Below, piece after piece: positions 17,652 through 27,184 of a DNA stretch of 64,000 nt. The notes under the pieces were generated by a model. The model was not told the DNA's origin. It did no database searches and saw nothing but the letters and a program-made list of their open reading frames with translations. How positions within the stretch are numbered: the first letter of the stretch is position 1; every line of letters begins with the position of its first letter. The translations under genes were made by a program, and so were the position numbers. This DNA is from an uncultured Succinivibrio sp. (GTDB lineage: Bacteria; Pseudomonadota; Gammaproteobacteria; Enterobacterales; Succinivibrionaceae), in assembly GCA_934218695.1 (NCBI GenBank), contig CAKQDA010000002.1, positions 1 to 64,000 on the forward strand. Reading direction: 5' to 3'.

Positions 17652-18539
17652 ATGAATAATAATTGTGAACAGATATTTTCGAAACTGAAAAACTTACCCA
17701 AAACCACTCTTCAGGCAATAGCAGGAGCTGTAGTGGCTGCTGTAATAGTTGTGATTGCAGTTGTTTTCTTTATTGGAAGTCCTTCAACTCCACAGGAACA
17801 GTTTAAGGAAACAATTAAAACTGTAGTTACAACCGATAAATATCTTGAACAGATGGCTTCTGGTTACAGGTTTTCTGACAGCAAAAAAGAACTTTTAAAA
17901 AATCATTACAAAGAACTTTTTGATGATGAGATGATTAACTACCTGACTCTTGCTCTGGATAAAAAAGGTTTATTTGCAAATAAAAAAGAGAATAAGAATA
18001 AGTCTCTGTGGCTTGCAACCACAATGCAGCTTTTCAATGCTTTAAGCCTTGATGGCTTAAGTCGATTAGCACCTGAAGACAGAGAAAAAAGCATGGTGTT
18101 TAACCGTTACCTCGTTAAGACTCTTTCTCCTCGTGAGTGCAAGATGTTTATAAACGGTGACAGAAGATTATTTTCCTCATCCTCTTTCCAGAGAGGTTCA
18201 TCTAAAGCATTTAATCTGATGACTGACGAGGAGTATGCCGGATATCTTTCTTCTTTAAGGAACGCATTTAAAGCTGAGATAAGAGATAATCCAAAGAAAA
18301 CAGCTGTTACTCAAGAAGAAAAGGCTAAGGCTTCATCTTTACTTACAGAGGCAATTGATGCTCAGTTAGATGCTCTTCCTTCAGGACAAAAAGCAAGACT
18401 TCAGAGAGCTGCAGACGATTTGGAAAAGGCAAATCCTGTTGATGCATGTAAGTTCGGTAAAATTATTTACAGTGCTGCTGCATCAATTTCCAATACAGAA
18501 GACAGAGATCTTATAAATAGGATCTTACTGTCTAATTAA
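17652..18539 (+). CDS. Membrane-anchored hypothetical protein
   Basis: A 295-residue protein with one membrane helix at about 21-43 (AIAGAVVAAVIVVIAVVFFI) and a mostly helical, lysine-rich soluble domain to the end, probably facing the periplasm. No family was recognised. It starts 33 bases after the macrodomain gene and shares its terminator, so they may act together. Nothing in the sequence shows enzymatic motifs. The pairing is context only. Confidence 0.6.
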   Translation: MNNNCEQIFSKLKNLPKTTLQAIAGAVVAAVIVVIAVVFFIGSPSTPQEQFKETIKTVVTTDKYLEQMASGYRFSDSKKELLKNHYKELFDDEMINYLTLALDKKGLFANKKENKNKSLWLATTMQLFNALSLDGLSRLAPEDREKSMVFNRYLVKTLSPRECKMFINGDRRLFSSSSFQRGSSKAFNLMTDEEYAGYLSSLRNAFKAEIRDNPKKTAVTQEEKAKASSLLTEAIDAQLDALPSGQKARLQRAADDLEKANPVDACKFGKIIYSAAASISNTEDRDLINRILLSN

Positions 18540-18582
18540 CAGAGAATAAAACAATTTTTTTTGCTGGAACCTACAAAAAACA

Positions 18583-18625
18583 GGCTCAGTTTCAGAAATG
18601 AACTAAAACTGAGCCAGCCTTTTTT
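18583..18625 (+). terminator. Terminator of macrodomain unit
   Basis: A perfect 10-bp stem GGCTCAGTTT / AAACTGAGCC with a 13-base loop is followed by AGCCTTTTTTATTT. Confidence 0.9.
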
Positions 18626-18645
18626 ATTTAAATGCAATCATAGCG

Positions 18646-19668
18646 TTACTTTGCTTTTGATCTGTTTCCAAATATCAGACTTGCAATAACACCTGCAGAC
18701 AGAGCAACTGCAATTACAGACAGCGAGATATAAACATTAATTTCAAACCCCACTCCGAACAGGTGCAAAGATGCTGCAGCTGCAAGTTTAAAGGCAACAA
18801 AGAATAAAAGTACGATTACAGCCTTTTCAAGGTAAACAAGAGCATTTTTCAGTGCATCAAGAATAAAGTACATTGAACGCAGGCCTAAAATTGCAAAGAT
18901 CATGCATGAGTAAACAATGAACGGATCTTTGGATACGGCAATTACAGCTGGTACCGAGTCAAAGGCAAACATCACATCTGAGGTCTCCACAATGGCAAGG
19001 CACAGGAATAATGGAGTTGCATAGAAAAGACCTTTTCTCTTTAAAACTATGTGTCTGTTCTCTTCTTTTTGTAGTTCAGTCTGTACATGAGAATTTGAGA
19101 CAAAGAAATTATGACCTACAAGTTTTGGATACAGAGGAACAAAGAACTTGACGAATCTGTAAGCTGGGTGATTTGTAAAATCTGAAATATTGTCGTTGTC
19201 CTTTTTCTTGATCATAAGTACAGCTGAAAGTGCTACCATAAAAGCGAAGACAAATTCAACATAAGGTCCTAATGAGAAGAGCCCTGTTCCGATTAAAACA
19301 AAGATAAGTCTGAATACAACTGCTCCTAAAACACCCCAGTATAAAACTCTGTGCGTAAAACCGGACTTAATGCCAAACCAGGAGAAAACTGCCATGATCG
19401 CAAACAGGTTATCTACAGACAGAGCCATTTCAAAGGCGTATCCTGCAAAATACAGCGATGCAACTTCTGGTGAAAAATGAAAATACATAAATCCACCAAA
19501 GCATGTTCCAACAGCCACCCAGAAAAGAGTCCAGAACGCAGCTGTTTTGAGAGATATAGGTTTATCTGCTCTGTGGGCCCAGAGGTCAATTAAAAGTCCG
19601 GCAATAGCAAGTAGTGTAAAAATTGCAATTGACTCTGGTTCAAGACCGATGTGAGGATAATTTCCCAT
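18646..19668 (-). CDS. TerC/Alx-family membrane protein
   Basis: A 340-residue protein with about nine membrane helices. AFEMALSVDNLFAIMAVFSWF and AIVETSDVMFAFDSVPAVIAVS carry the paired conserved acidic residues of the TerC family, thought to bind a metal. Length and architecture match E. coli Alx, which exports manganese and responds to alkaline pH. An Alx-type manganese riboswitch (yybP-ykoY) was looked for upstream and not found. ATG 19668 follows AGGA. Single-gene unit. Confidence 0.85.
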   Translation of the reverse strand: MGNYPHIGLEPESIAIFTLLAIAGLLIDLWAHRADKPISLKTAAFWTLFWVAVGTCFGGFMYFHFSPEVASLYFAGYAFEMALSVDNLFAIMAVFSWFGIKSGFTHRVLYWGVLGAVVFRLIFVLIGTGLFSLGPYVEFVFAFMVALSAVLMIKKKDNDNISDFTNHPAYRFVKFFVPLYPKLVGHNFFVSNSHVQTELQKEENRHIVLKRKGLFYATPLFLCLAIVETSDVMFAFDSVPAVIAVSKDPFIVYSCMIFAILGLRSMYFILDALKNALVYLEKAVIVLLFFVAFKLAAAASLHLFGVGFEINVYISLSVIAVALSAGVIASLIFGNRSKAK

Positions 19669-19871
19669 TGTTAGATCCTGTTTGCATATGATTTCGTAAC
19701 GACTATTTTTCAGAGCATATAATACTACCAGATCCAGGCTAAGTATAAGGTAAGATTTGTTAGCTAGCGCTAAAGCGAAGAAATTTTACGCACCACCTGT
19801 TTAATTTTGAATATAAGATATTGATAGATTTCAATGAAAAGACTATCAGGCTTTTGGAAGTAAAGACAGTA

Positions 19872-19893
19872 TAGCCTCCTTTGCAGAAGGCTA
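19872..19893 (-). terminator. Possible terminator of the his operon
   Basis: On the minus strand, directly after hisI, TAGCCT and AGGCTA form a short stem, but the following sequence has no strong U-run. Confidence 0.4.
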
Positions 19894-19904
19894 AAGGAAT
19901 AAGA

Positions 19905-20309
19905 TTATTTTACGAAATTATAATCTTTTAGCGGATTGCCTGAGATGTAGCGTGAGGTTGCATCAGCTAAAGGAGACTCATCAAAACAGCTTGTAGTTCC
20001 TTTATGACATGTAGGTCCGTCAGGGCGGGCAAGAACAAGTAGAGTGTCCTTGTCGCAGTCGCAGGTAACTGATCTCATATGCAGAAAATGACCTGACTCT
20101 TCACCTTTGGTCCACAGCTTTTGTCTGGTTCTTGAGAAGAAGGTGACAAAACCTGTGTCCAGCGTCTTCTGTAAAGATTCCTTGGTCATATATCCCATCA
20201 TAAGCACCTGACCTGTTTGGCAGTCCTGTACAATAGCTGGCATTAAACCATCAACTTTTTCAAAATCTAATTCATCAATATTTTGAAAACCATGAAAATA
20301 TCTAATCAC
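19905..20309 (-). CDS. hisI: Phosphoribosyl-AMP cyclohydrolase, without HisE domain
   Basis: A 134-residue enzyme that opens the purine ring of PR-AMP in histidine synthesis. It contains [40 protein letters not shown], the metal-binding CDCDKDTLL and [13 protein letters not shown]. coli HisI is fused to HisE (PR-ATP pyrophosphatase) and is about 200 residues long. This protein diverges right after SCF and ends with about 25 unrelated residues, so HisE is absent and no hisE gene is in the window. Overlaps hisF by 8 bases. Confidence 0.92.
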   Translation of the reverse strand: MIRYFHGFQNIDELDFEKVDGLMPAIVQDCQTGQVLMMGYMTKESLQKTLDTGFVTFFSRTRQKLWTKGEESGHFLHMRSVTCDCDKDTLLVLARPDGPTCHKGTTSCFDESPLADATSRYISGNPLKDYNFVK

Positions 20310-21075
20310 GGATGCAAACTCCTTTTGATCTTAAATAAGTTTTCAGCTCTGGAATATGAATAGTTCCTTTATGGAATACTGAGGCTGCGAGAGCTCCGTC
20401 TGTATGAGCAATTTCAAAAGCTTCATAGAAATGCTCCATAGTTCCGGCACCACCTGAAGCAATCAAAGGTACTTTGCAGATTTCACGTACCCTCTGTAAC
20501 TGTTCAAGATCATAGCCTTTTCTCATTCCGTCCTGGTTCATCATGTTAAGTACAATTTCGCCGGCTCCGCGTTTCTGTACTTCTTCAACCCAGTCTAAGG
20601 TATTCCATGCTGTTGTAACAGTACGGGATACATCACCAGTGTACTGTTTTACCTGATACTGACTGTTTTCTGAATTAAAGTAGGTATCAATACCTACAAC
20701 GACACACTGTACGCCAAATTTATCTGCAAGTCTTGTAATAAGATCAGGATCAGCTAATGCAGGGGAATTGATAGAAATCTTATCAGCACCGTAAGCTAAG
20801 ATGGTTCTTGCGTCTTCAACAGATTTGATACCACCTGCAACTGCAAAGGGGATATTGATGACTTCCGCCACTTTTGCAACCCAGGATTTATCGACACGAC
20901 GGTTATCAGAAGATGCTGTAATATCATAGAAAACCAGCTCATCTGCTCCTTCATCGGCGTATCGTTTAGCCAAGTCTATTATTGATCCCATTACCTCATG
21001 GTTGCGGAACTGAACTCCCTTTACAACAACACCGTCACGTACATCAAGACAGGGAATTATGCGTTTTGCCAGCAT
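20302..21075 (-). CDS. hisF: Imidazole glycerol phosphate synthase cyclase subunit
   Basis: A 257-residue TIM barrel that works with HisH to form IGP and AICAR. It begins [19 protein letters not shown], with catalytic Asp in PCLDV, and has the second catalytic Asp in VVVGIDTYF near residue 130. Phosphate-binding loops FAVAGGI and IASGGAG are present. Usual length. It overlaps hisA upstream by 19 bases and hisI downstream by 8, indicating tight coupling. Confidence 0.96.
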   Translation of the reverse strand: MLAKRIIPCLDVRDGVVVKGVQFRNHEVMGSIIDLAKRYADEGADELVFYDITASSDNRRVDKSWVAKVAEVINIPFAVAGGIKSVEDARTILAYGADKISINSPALADPDLITRLADKFGVQCVVVGIDTYFNSENSQYQVKQYTGDVSRTVTTAWNTLDWVEEVQKRGAGEIVLNMMNQDGMRKGYDLEQLQRVREICKVPLIASGGAGTMEHFYEAFEIAHTDGALAASVFHKGTIHIPELKTYLRSKGVCIRD

Positions 21076-21791
21076 TTGACAGCCTCCTCAACGCTAAATT
21101 TGCCTTCCAGAAGAGATCTTCCAAGAACAACGGAATGAGCACCGGCTCTGGCTACAGCTTCAATGTCATCTAAAGATGAAATCCCACCTGAAGCTATGAT
21201 ATCAAGATCAGGATATTTCTTGTACAGCTGAGCATACAGGCTGTTGTTGGCACCTTTCATCATACCGTCTCGACTGATGTCTGTGACAAGCACATGTTCA
21301 ATGTGATATGGAAGGTAGTGTCTTAGGATCTGATCTAAAGTGGTATCAGATGTTTTAAGCCATCCATGAGTGGCCACATAAGGAATACCATCATTTAAAC
21401 GTACATCCAGAGCCAATGTGAAGTGTTCTGGACCAAAGTAGTTCAGCCAGCCACGAACAAGTTCAGGATGTTTTACGGCAACAGAGCCTACAACCACTCG
21501 CTCTACACCGAGATTTAAAAGATTTTCAATATCGAAAGATGATCTGATACCACCACCAGTCTGAATTGGAAGAGGAGATGCCTTTACAATCTTTGAAATT
21601 AAAGCTCTCTGTCTGTAAATAGGATCTTTAGCTCCATCCAGATCGACAATATGGATAAGCTCAGCTCCCTGATTTGCCGCATCAAAAATTCTTTTTATAG
21701 GATCGACATTAAAAACAGTTTTCTGAGCAAAATCGCCCTGTTTTAGGCGAACTACATGTCCACCTGAAAGATCTAAAGCAGGAATAATCAT
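21057..21791 (-). CDS. hisA: ProFAR isomerase
   Basis: A 244-residue TIM barrel. [19 protein letters not shown] carries the catalytic Asp (position 7) typical of HisA, and [12 protein letters not shown] the second (about 170). QTGGGIR and IASGGISS bind the two phosphates of the substrate. It catalyses the Amadori rearrangement of ProFAR to PRFAR, the substrate of HisH-HisF. Normal length; 8 bases after hisH. Confidence 0.96.
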   Translation of the reverse strand: MIIPALDLSGGHVVRLKQGDFAQKTVFNVDPIKRIFDAANQGAELIHIVDLDGAKDPIYRQRALISKIVKASPLPIQTGGGIRSSFDIENLLNLGVERVVVGSVAVKHPELVRGWLNYFGPEHFTLALDVRLNDGIPYVATHGWLKTSDTTLDQILRHYLPYHIEHVLVTDISRDGMMKGANNSLYAQLYKKYPDLDIIASGGISSLDDIEAVARAGAHSVVLGRSLLEGKFSVEEAVKCWQNA

Positions 21792-21799
21792 AATTGCTC

Positions 21800-22408
21800 C
21801 TAGAAATTGTTAATAAAGTTATTTAACAGCTTTTCTCCTGCAGCAGATGACTTTTCAGGGTGAAACTGAACTCCCATGAAGTTGTCATGACCGATAGCTG
21901 AGGAGAAAGGTACACCGTATTCTGTTGTGCCGATTGTATAGTCACCAACCTGCATTGCAAATGAATGATCAAAATAGAAATACGCATCCTGTCTGATACC
22001 GTCAAACAGAGGATGATCTGTATGATGAACTGTATTCCAGCCCATATGTGGCAGGCGCAAACCTGTGTCAGGAATTTTGACAACATGAGATGGCACGATA
22101 TTCAGACACCTGATTACTTCATCAGTGACATTTAAAGGAACTTCAGATGAATCAGTAGCCTGGATCTGCATACCAAGACATATTCCTAAAAGAGGTTTTT
22201 TAGTATTGAGAATAAAATCATAAAGTTTGAAGTTCTTAATACCATCCATGACAGCACATGCGGTTCCAACTCCAGGCAGCACAAGTCTGTCAGCATTTTT
22301 CATCTGTTCAGTGTCAGATGAGATGATTGCTTCATAGCCGAGTCTTCTGAAAGCCTGAACCACAGAATTCAGATTGGCAGAGCCAGTATCAATGATGTAA
22401 ATCTTCAT
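21800..22408 (-). CDS. hisH: Imidazole glycerol phosphate synthase glutaminase subunit
   Basis: A 202-residue class I glutamine amidotransferase. The nucleophile C77 sits in LLGICLGMQ, and the His-Glu pair in GVQFHPEKSS. It supplies ammonia to HisF through the barrel. IDTGSANLNSV at the N-terminus is the family start. Full length, starting 2 bases after hisB. Confidence 0.95.
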   Translation of the reverse strand: MKIYIIDTGSANLNSVVQAFRRLGYEAIISSDTEQMKNADRLVLPGVGTACAVMDGIKNFKLYDFILNTKKPLLGICLGMQIQATDSSEVPLNVTDEVIRCLNIVPSHVVKIPDTGLRLPHMGWNTVHHTDHPLFDGIRQDAYFYFDHSFAMQVGDYTIGTTEYGVPFSSAIGHDNFMGVQFHPEKSSAAGEKLLNNFINNF

Positions 22409-22410
22409 GG

Positions 22411-23514
22411 TTAGAGTTTTCCTTTTGAAGATGGTAATTCATTGCCGTGTCTTGCAAGAGCAACTCTAAGAGCACGTCCAAAAGCTTTGAATAGGGCTTC
22501 TATCTGGTGATGTGCATTACCTTCTGATACATACATGTGTAAAGTCAGACCTAAAGCTACGGACAGTGATTCAAAAAAGTGTGGAACCATCTGAGCTGAC
22601 ATTTGACCTACTTTGTCACGTGTAAATTCGGCATCAAAGTCAAATTTGACATGTGGACGTCCTGATATATCCAAAGCTACAGTTATATTGTCATCATCAA
22701 GAAAATCAGCAAATACCTTGGCGTAAACTTCGTCCATTGGCAGTACAAAACCGAATCTGCCGATTCCGCGTTTGTCTCCTAAAGCTTTGAGAATAGCCTG
22801 ACCTAAAGCTATGCCTGTGTCCTCAATGGTATGGTGATCGTCTACATAGAGGTCGCCTTTGACTTTGGCGTTAATTGAAAAACCTCCGTGAGTTGCAATC
22901 TGGTCGAGCATATGATCAAAAAAGCCAATTCCTGTATCAAAGCTGGAACGTCCTGCATGATCAAGATCAACTGTAATTGAAATCTGTGTCTCACGGGTAT
23001 TTCTTTCAACTGTTGCAACGCGGTGCTGTGTTGTAAGTGAATATGCTATCATGTCCCATGACATGGTATCAGAGCTGTACTTAACAGGCTTAATTCCCAT
23101 ATTTTTACCCATCTGAACGTCAGATTCTCTGTCGCCGATGAAATAGGAGTTTTCTCTATCCCAGGAAGTGTCTTTGAGGTATGACATTACAAGACCGAGT
23201 TCAGGTTTTCTGCATGAACAGTGATCCTCCGGCTTGTGAGGGCAGATCAGCACCTGCTCAAAGCTGATGCCCTGACTTTCTAAAGTGTTCAGAATCAGCT
23301 CATGGGCAGGAGTAAAGGTATCAAGTGGAAAAGAGTCAGTTCCAAGTCCATCCTGATTTGATACCATTACAAAGGTAAAACCATGTTCTTTTAATTTCAA
23401 AAGAGCAGGGATCACATTTTTTTCGAACTTTACTTTTGACAATGCATCGACCTGATAGTCATCAGGTTCTGTAACTAAAGTTCCATCACGATCGATAAAA
23501 AGGTACTTTTTCAA
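22411..23514 (-). CDS. hisB: Bifunctional histidinol-phosphatase / IGP dehydratase
   Basis: A 367-residue fusion. The N-terminal HAD phosphatase begins with [12 protein letters not shown] (Asp8 and Asp10 catalytic) and has the zinc-binding [14 protein letters not shown] loop around 90-105. The C-terminal IGP dehydratase (about 175-367) has [14 protein letters not shown] and [16 protein letters not shown], the manganese-binding histidine motifs. This fusion is typical of gammaproteobacteria and some relatives. It lies 1 base after hisC. Confidence 0.96.
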   Translation of the reverse strand: MKKYLFIDRDGTLVTEPDDYQVDALSKVKFEKNVIPALLKLKEHGFTFVMVSNQDGLGTDSFPLDTFTPAHELILNTLESQGISFEQVLICPHKPEDHCSCRKPELGLVMSYLKDTSWDRENSYFIGDRESDVQMGKNMGIKPVKYSSDTMSWDMIAYSLTTQHRVATVERNTRETQISITVDLDHAGRSSFDTGIGFFDHMLDQIATHGGFSINAKVKGDLYVDDHHTIEDTGIALGQAILKALGDKRGIGRFGFVLPMDEVYAKVFADFLDDDNITVALDISGRPHVKFDFDAEFTRDKVGQMSAQMVPHFFESLSVALGLTLHMYVSEGNAHHQIEALFKAFGRALRVALARHGNELPSSKGKL

Positions 23515-23515
23515 G

Positions 23516-24589
23516 TTAAATCTCCAGTGCCTTTAAGTAACGCATAAGCTCGTCTAATTCAGTCTCTGAACCTATTGAAATACGAATGCAGTTTTTAAGA
23601 CCCTTTTTAGTCTCGAAAGAACGTAAAATGACACCTTTTTGCGCCATAGCATTAAATACAGCAGGACCGTCTTTAAACTCTACAAGAAGGAAGTTACCAA
23701 AAGATGCAAAAATCTTTTTAACAAAAGGCAGTGTTTTAAGATCAGCTTCTAGTCTTTCTCTTCTTTCATTGCACTTTAAAGCTCTGTCTTTTGTCATCTC
23801 AATACCATGATCTGACAAAGCCTGTACAGCAATCTGTGCAACAGGATCGCAGATTGGGTATGGGTCGATAACCTTGAGCATAGCCTTGATGATATTCTCG
23901 TTGGCAATTGCAAAACCGCAGCGTATACCTGCTAGAGCGAATGCTTTAGAGAGAGTTCTGGTTACAATCAGATTCTCAAAATCATTCACAAGGTAGGTTA
24001 AATCGTCATCCTTATCGGCAAATTCGATGTAAGCCTCATCAAGAACTATTAAAGTATCTGGTAGAGCGTTTAACAGTTTGATGAGCTCATCTTTAGGAAA
24101 AACTATGCCTAAAGGATTGGCAGGACTGTCAATGAACACTGCTTTGACTGTAAAAGCTGCATTCTTTACACCTTCAATTAAGAGTTCTGCATTTAATGAA
24201 AAATCATCATTGCGCTGAGCTACAGCAACTAAAGCATCGTTGGTGCTGGCAGCAACCTCATACATACCGTAGGTTGGAGGTGCAATTAAAATACCTTCAC
24301 GACCAGGTTCACAGAAAGTTCTGACAATAAGACCTATAGCCTCATCTGAACCACGGGTTGCAATAACCTGTGTTTTGTGAACACCTGCATAATCGGCATA
24401 GCGTTCTATAAGTTCCTCAGGCTGGCACTCAGGATAGCGGTTTAAGCTAGATGAGTTTAAAAAATAGCCTTCGCTTTTTGGAGACTCATTTGCATTCAGA
24501 AAGTTATGACCATGACCACCAATACGACGAGCAGACTGGTATGGAACAAGCTTTTGGACGTGTTTGGTGATTAACTTTTCATAATTCAT
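23516..24589 (-). CDS. hisC: Histidinol-phosphate aminotransferase
   Basis: A 357-residue PLP enzyme of fold type I. NANESP near the N-terminus is the family's substrate-binding turn, VLDEAYIEF contains the PLP-contacting Asp, and the Schiff-base lysine is K215 in [16 protein letters not shown]. It transaminates imidazole acetol phosphate with glutamate. Length matches E. coli HisC. It follows hisD by 12 bases. Confidence 0.95.
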   Translation of the reverse strand: MNYEKLITKHVQKLVPYQSARRIGGHGHNFLNANESPKSEGYFLNSSSLNRYPECQPEELIERYADYAGVHKTQVIATRGSDEAIGLIVRTFCEPGREGILIAPPTYGMYEVAASTNDALVAVAQRNDDFSLNAELLIEGVKNAAFTVKAVFIDSPANPLGIVFPKDELIKLLNALPDTLIVLDEAYIEFADKDDDLTYLVNDFENLIVTRTLSKAFALAGIRCGFAIANENIIKAMLKVIDPYPICDPVAQIAVQALSDHGIEMTKDRALKCNERRERLEADLKTLPFVKKIFASFGNFLLVEFKDGPAVFNAMAQKGVILRSFETKKGLKNCIRISIGSETELDELMRYLKALEI

Positions 24590-24601
24590 GGATAACTCCT
24601 A

Positions 24602-25885
24602 TTAAAGACTATTTACTCTTACAACAACAGCATTCTTGTGAGCACCAAGACCTTCAGCGTCTGCCATTGCAGTTACAGTTGATGCAATGGCTTTTAATCC
24701 GTCTTTTGTGGCCTTCTGAACAGTATAACGTCTGCGATAATCATCAGTGCCAAGAGCGCAGCAGGTTTTAGCATAACCGTATGTTGGTAGAGTGTGATTT
24801 GTTCCAGAAGCGTAGTCGCCAAGTGATTCTGGAGTATAAGCGCCAACAAAGATGGAACCTGCGTTACGAAGTTTATCCAATAATGATTCAGGATCTTCAA
24901 CCTGTAATATCAGGTGTTCAGGAGCATATCTGTTAGATACAGAGCATGCCTCTTCAAGATTGTTTGCAACAATAGCTGTACTCTTTGACAGAGCTTTTGA
25001 GGCAATTTCCTTTCTTGGCAGAGCTGCAAGCTGCTTTTCAACTTCAAGCATTGCTGATTTTGCAAACAGTTCTGACTGAGTGATAAGAATAACCTGTGAA
25101 TCAGGTCCGTGTTCTGCCTGAGAGAGTAAATCTGCTGCAACAAAAGATGGATTAGCCTTGTCGTCAGCGATTACAAGAACCTCAGAAGGACCTGCTGGCA
25201 TATCGATGGCAGCGCCATGCGGATCATTTGAAACTAGTCGTTTTGCCATAGTAACAAACTGATTACCTGGACCAAAAATCTTTAGAACCTTAGGCACAGT
25301 CTGTGTTCCGTATGCCATAGCGGCAACTGCCTGAGCTCCACCTAAATTGAAGATACGTTTTACACCTGCTTTAGTAGCAGCATAAATTATGGCATCAGAA
25401 ATTGGAGGAGGGGAGCAGAGGATAACCTCAGGGCATCCTGCAATAGCAGCAGGTACTGCAAGCATAAGAGCTGTGGAAACTAAAGGTGCTGAACCTCCAG
25501 GAACGTAGAGACCTACAGAGTCAATCGGATGTGTATGAGTTTCGCATACAATACCAGGGTAGGTTTCGAGTTTTACAGTGTGAGGTGTCTGGGCTGCGTG
25601 AAATTTCTTTATGTTCTCATATGCTGTATCAATGGCATTTTTTAAATCTGCAGATACATTAGAGCAGGCATCGGTGATTTCTTTTTCACTTAACTCAAGG
25701 TTGTCACCCTCGTATTTATCCAGAGTCTTTGAAAACTCAAAAAGGGCGCTGTCGCCCTCTTTACGGATACGTGAGATGATGTTTTCAACAATCTCCTGCA
25801 CTTTATCAGATGTGCTCTGTGCAGGTCGTGTCAGTGCTTCTTCTTTTTGAGCTTCATTGAGCTCTTTCCAAATTTTTACTTCCAT
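24602..25885 (-). CDS. hisD: Histidinol dehydrogenase
   Basis: A 427-residue enzyme performing the last two oxidations to histidine. Diagnostic elements are GLYVPGGSAPLVSTALML, GVKRIFNLGGAQAVAAMAYG, the PAGPSEVLVIAD segment and the zinc and base motifs SQAEHGPDSQV and NRYAPEHLILQ. Length is standard. A 58-base gap with a hairpin separates it from hisG. Confidence 0.95.
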   Translation of the reverse strand: MEVKIWKELNEAQKEEALTRPAQSTSDKVQEIVENIISRIRKEGDSALFEFSKTLDKYEGDNLELSEKEITDACSNVSADLKNAIDTAYENIKKFHAAQTPHTVKLETYPGIVCETHTHPIDSVGLYVPGGSAPLVSTALMLAVPAAIAGCPEVILCSPPPISDAIIYAATKAGVKRIFNLGGAQAVAAMAYGTQTVPKVLKIFGPGNQFVTMAKRLVSNDPHGAAIDMPAGPSEVLVIADDKANPSFVAADLLSQAEHGPDSQVILITQSELFAKSAMLEVEKQLAALPRKEIASKALSKSTAIVANNLEEACSVSNRYAPEHLILQVEDPESLLDKLRNAGSIFVGAYTPESLGDYASGTNHTLPTYGYAKTCCALGTDDYRRRYTVQKATKDGLKAIASTVTAMADAEGLGAHKNAVVVRVNSL

Positions 25886-25900
25886 CTTATATCCTATTAC

Positions 25901-25921
25901 AGGGCATAATCTTTATGCCCT
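25901..25921 (-). other. Intercistronic hairpin between hisG and hisD
   Basis: AGGGCATAA and TTATGCCCT form a perfect 9-bp stem with a 3-base loop in the hisG-hisD gap. No U-run follows on the coding strand, so a processing or mRNA-stability role is more likely than termination. Confidence 0.6.
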
Positions 25922-25943
25922 TTAAAATGTTTGAGTCAGTCCG

Positions 25944-26876
25944 TTAGTCAAGCATTTTTTCGATAGGTACAACAAGAATTGATGTGGCACCTAATTCTTT
26001 TAACTGCTCTAAGGTTTCCCAGAATAACTTTTCACGTGAAACAACATGCAAAGCTACATGATCAGGACTTCCTTCCAACTCGATAATTGATGGGTTTTCA
26101 GCACCAGGAAGAATAGCTCTGATTGCTTCTAATTTATTGCGTGGAGCATTCATCATAATGTACTTACTTTCAACGGCTGACATCACACCCTTGAATCTCT
26201 GAATCAGAAGATCGGCAATTGCCTGTTTCTCAGGGTATAAAGGCTGGTCACGACCAATTAAAACAGCCTTTGAGGTATAGATTGTTTCAACTTCCTTTAA
26301 GCCGTTAGACTGCAGGGTTGCACCAGTGCATACAAGATCACAGATGGCATCAGCCAAACCTGCACGTGGAGCCACTTCAACTGAACCTGTCAGAAGAACT
26401 GACTTGTAGTTAACACCGGCATTCTTCATGGCACGACGCAGAAGGAACGGATATGTGGTTGCAATCTTGCAGCCTTCAAGATCTTTAAGACCGGTCCACT
26501 GATGTTCTGTAGGCACTGCAACTGAAAGACGGCAGTCACCGAAGTTTAATTTCATAACCTCATTAAAGCCAGTATACAGTCCGTCAACTTCACGCTGCAT
26601 TGTGGTCTCTTCAAGAACATTCTGACCTACGATACCCCAGTCAACAACATGATCCATTACAAGTCCTGGGATATCATCGTCACGTACTCGCAAAATGTCG
26701 ATAGGCAGATTTTCAGCATGTGCAAGTAGATGATCACGGCTAGCAGAGATCTTTATGCCACTGCTCTTAAATAATTTTTCTGTTTCATCTGTAAGACGGC
26801 CGGATTTCTGAATTGCAATACGCAGGCGCTTCTTTTCGCTGCCTTGATTTTCGCAACATGCTTTGCAAATACTCAT
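25944..26876 (-). CDS. hisG: ATP phosphoribosyltransferase, long form
   Basis: A 310-residue first enzyme of histidine synthesis. LRIAIQKSGRLTDET, DILRVRDDDIPGLVMD, GSVEVAPRAGLADAICDLV and the C-terminal ALHVVSREKLFWETLEQLK match the long, HisZ-independent HisG with its regulatory ACT-like domain, which is where histidine inhibits. The N-terminus carries about ten extra residues with three cysteines (CKACC) compared with E. coli; no alternative start is closer. First gene of the operon. Confidence 0.95.
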   Translation of the reverse strand: MSICKACCENQGSEKKRLRIAIQKSGRLTDETEKLFKSSGIKISASRDHLLAHAENLPIDILRVRDDDIPGLVMDHVVDWGIVGQNVLEETTMQREVDGLYTGFNEVMKLNFGDCRLSVAVPTEHQWTGLKDLEGCKIATTYPFLLRRAMKNAGVNYKSVLLTGSVEVAPRAGLADAICDLVCTGATLQSNGLKEVETIYTSKAVLIGRDQPLYPEKQAIADLLIQRFKGVMSAVESKYIMMNAPRNKLEAIRAILPGAENPSIIELEGSPDHVALHVVSREKLFWETLEQLKELGATSILVVPIEKMLD

Positions 26877-27184
26877 AGTAAACTCTTTTTTAATTAGTAA
26901 AATATTTAGTTAAAACAAAAAGAGTGAATTAACACTCTTGACAGTATTTAGTTTACCACAAGTGCTAATAAAACAAACACAAAGCAAAAAGGATCTAAAA
27001 GTGAGCAAAATCGGTAAGATCAGTTATATAAATAGACTATAGAAGAGAAAGTCAGAAAATATGAGTCAGGTTAACTACGAAAAAGAAAGAATCTGAACAA
27101 CAGAAAATAATTCACAAAAAAAATCCTCCAAAACTGCAATTAAGCAATGGAGGACTTTAATTAGCTTACTCCTTATAAGGACTG
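26877..27184 (-). promoter_or_regulatory. hisG leader region with terminator-like hairpin
   Basis: About 300 bases between the ABC-transporter operon and hisG, both leftward. At 26939-26920 the minus strand has AAGAGTG-TTAATT-CACTCTT followed by TTTGTTTT, a classical intrinsic terminator placed inside the leader of the his operon. The upstream operon already ends at its own terminator (27154-27114), so this second hairpin more likely attenuates his transcription. No histidine-rich leader peptide with an ATG is visible. Confidence 0.6.
27114..27154 (-). terminator. Terminator of the amino-acid ABC transporter operon
   Basis: On the minus strand TCCTCCA / TGGAGGA with a 17-base loop is followed by TTTTTTTTG, just after the cytidylate-kinase-like gene. 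Confidence 0.9.

Noticed and set aside
18646..19900. Manganese riboswitch (yybP-ykoY) upstream of the TerC/Alx gene
   Set aside because: The leader lacks the conserved core sequences of that riboswitch.
26877..27184. Histidine-rich leader peptide for the his operon
   Set aside because: The leader strand has no ATG followed by a run of His codons.
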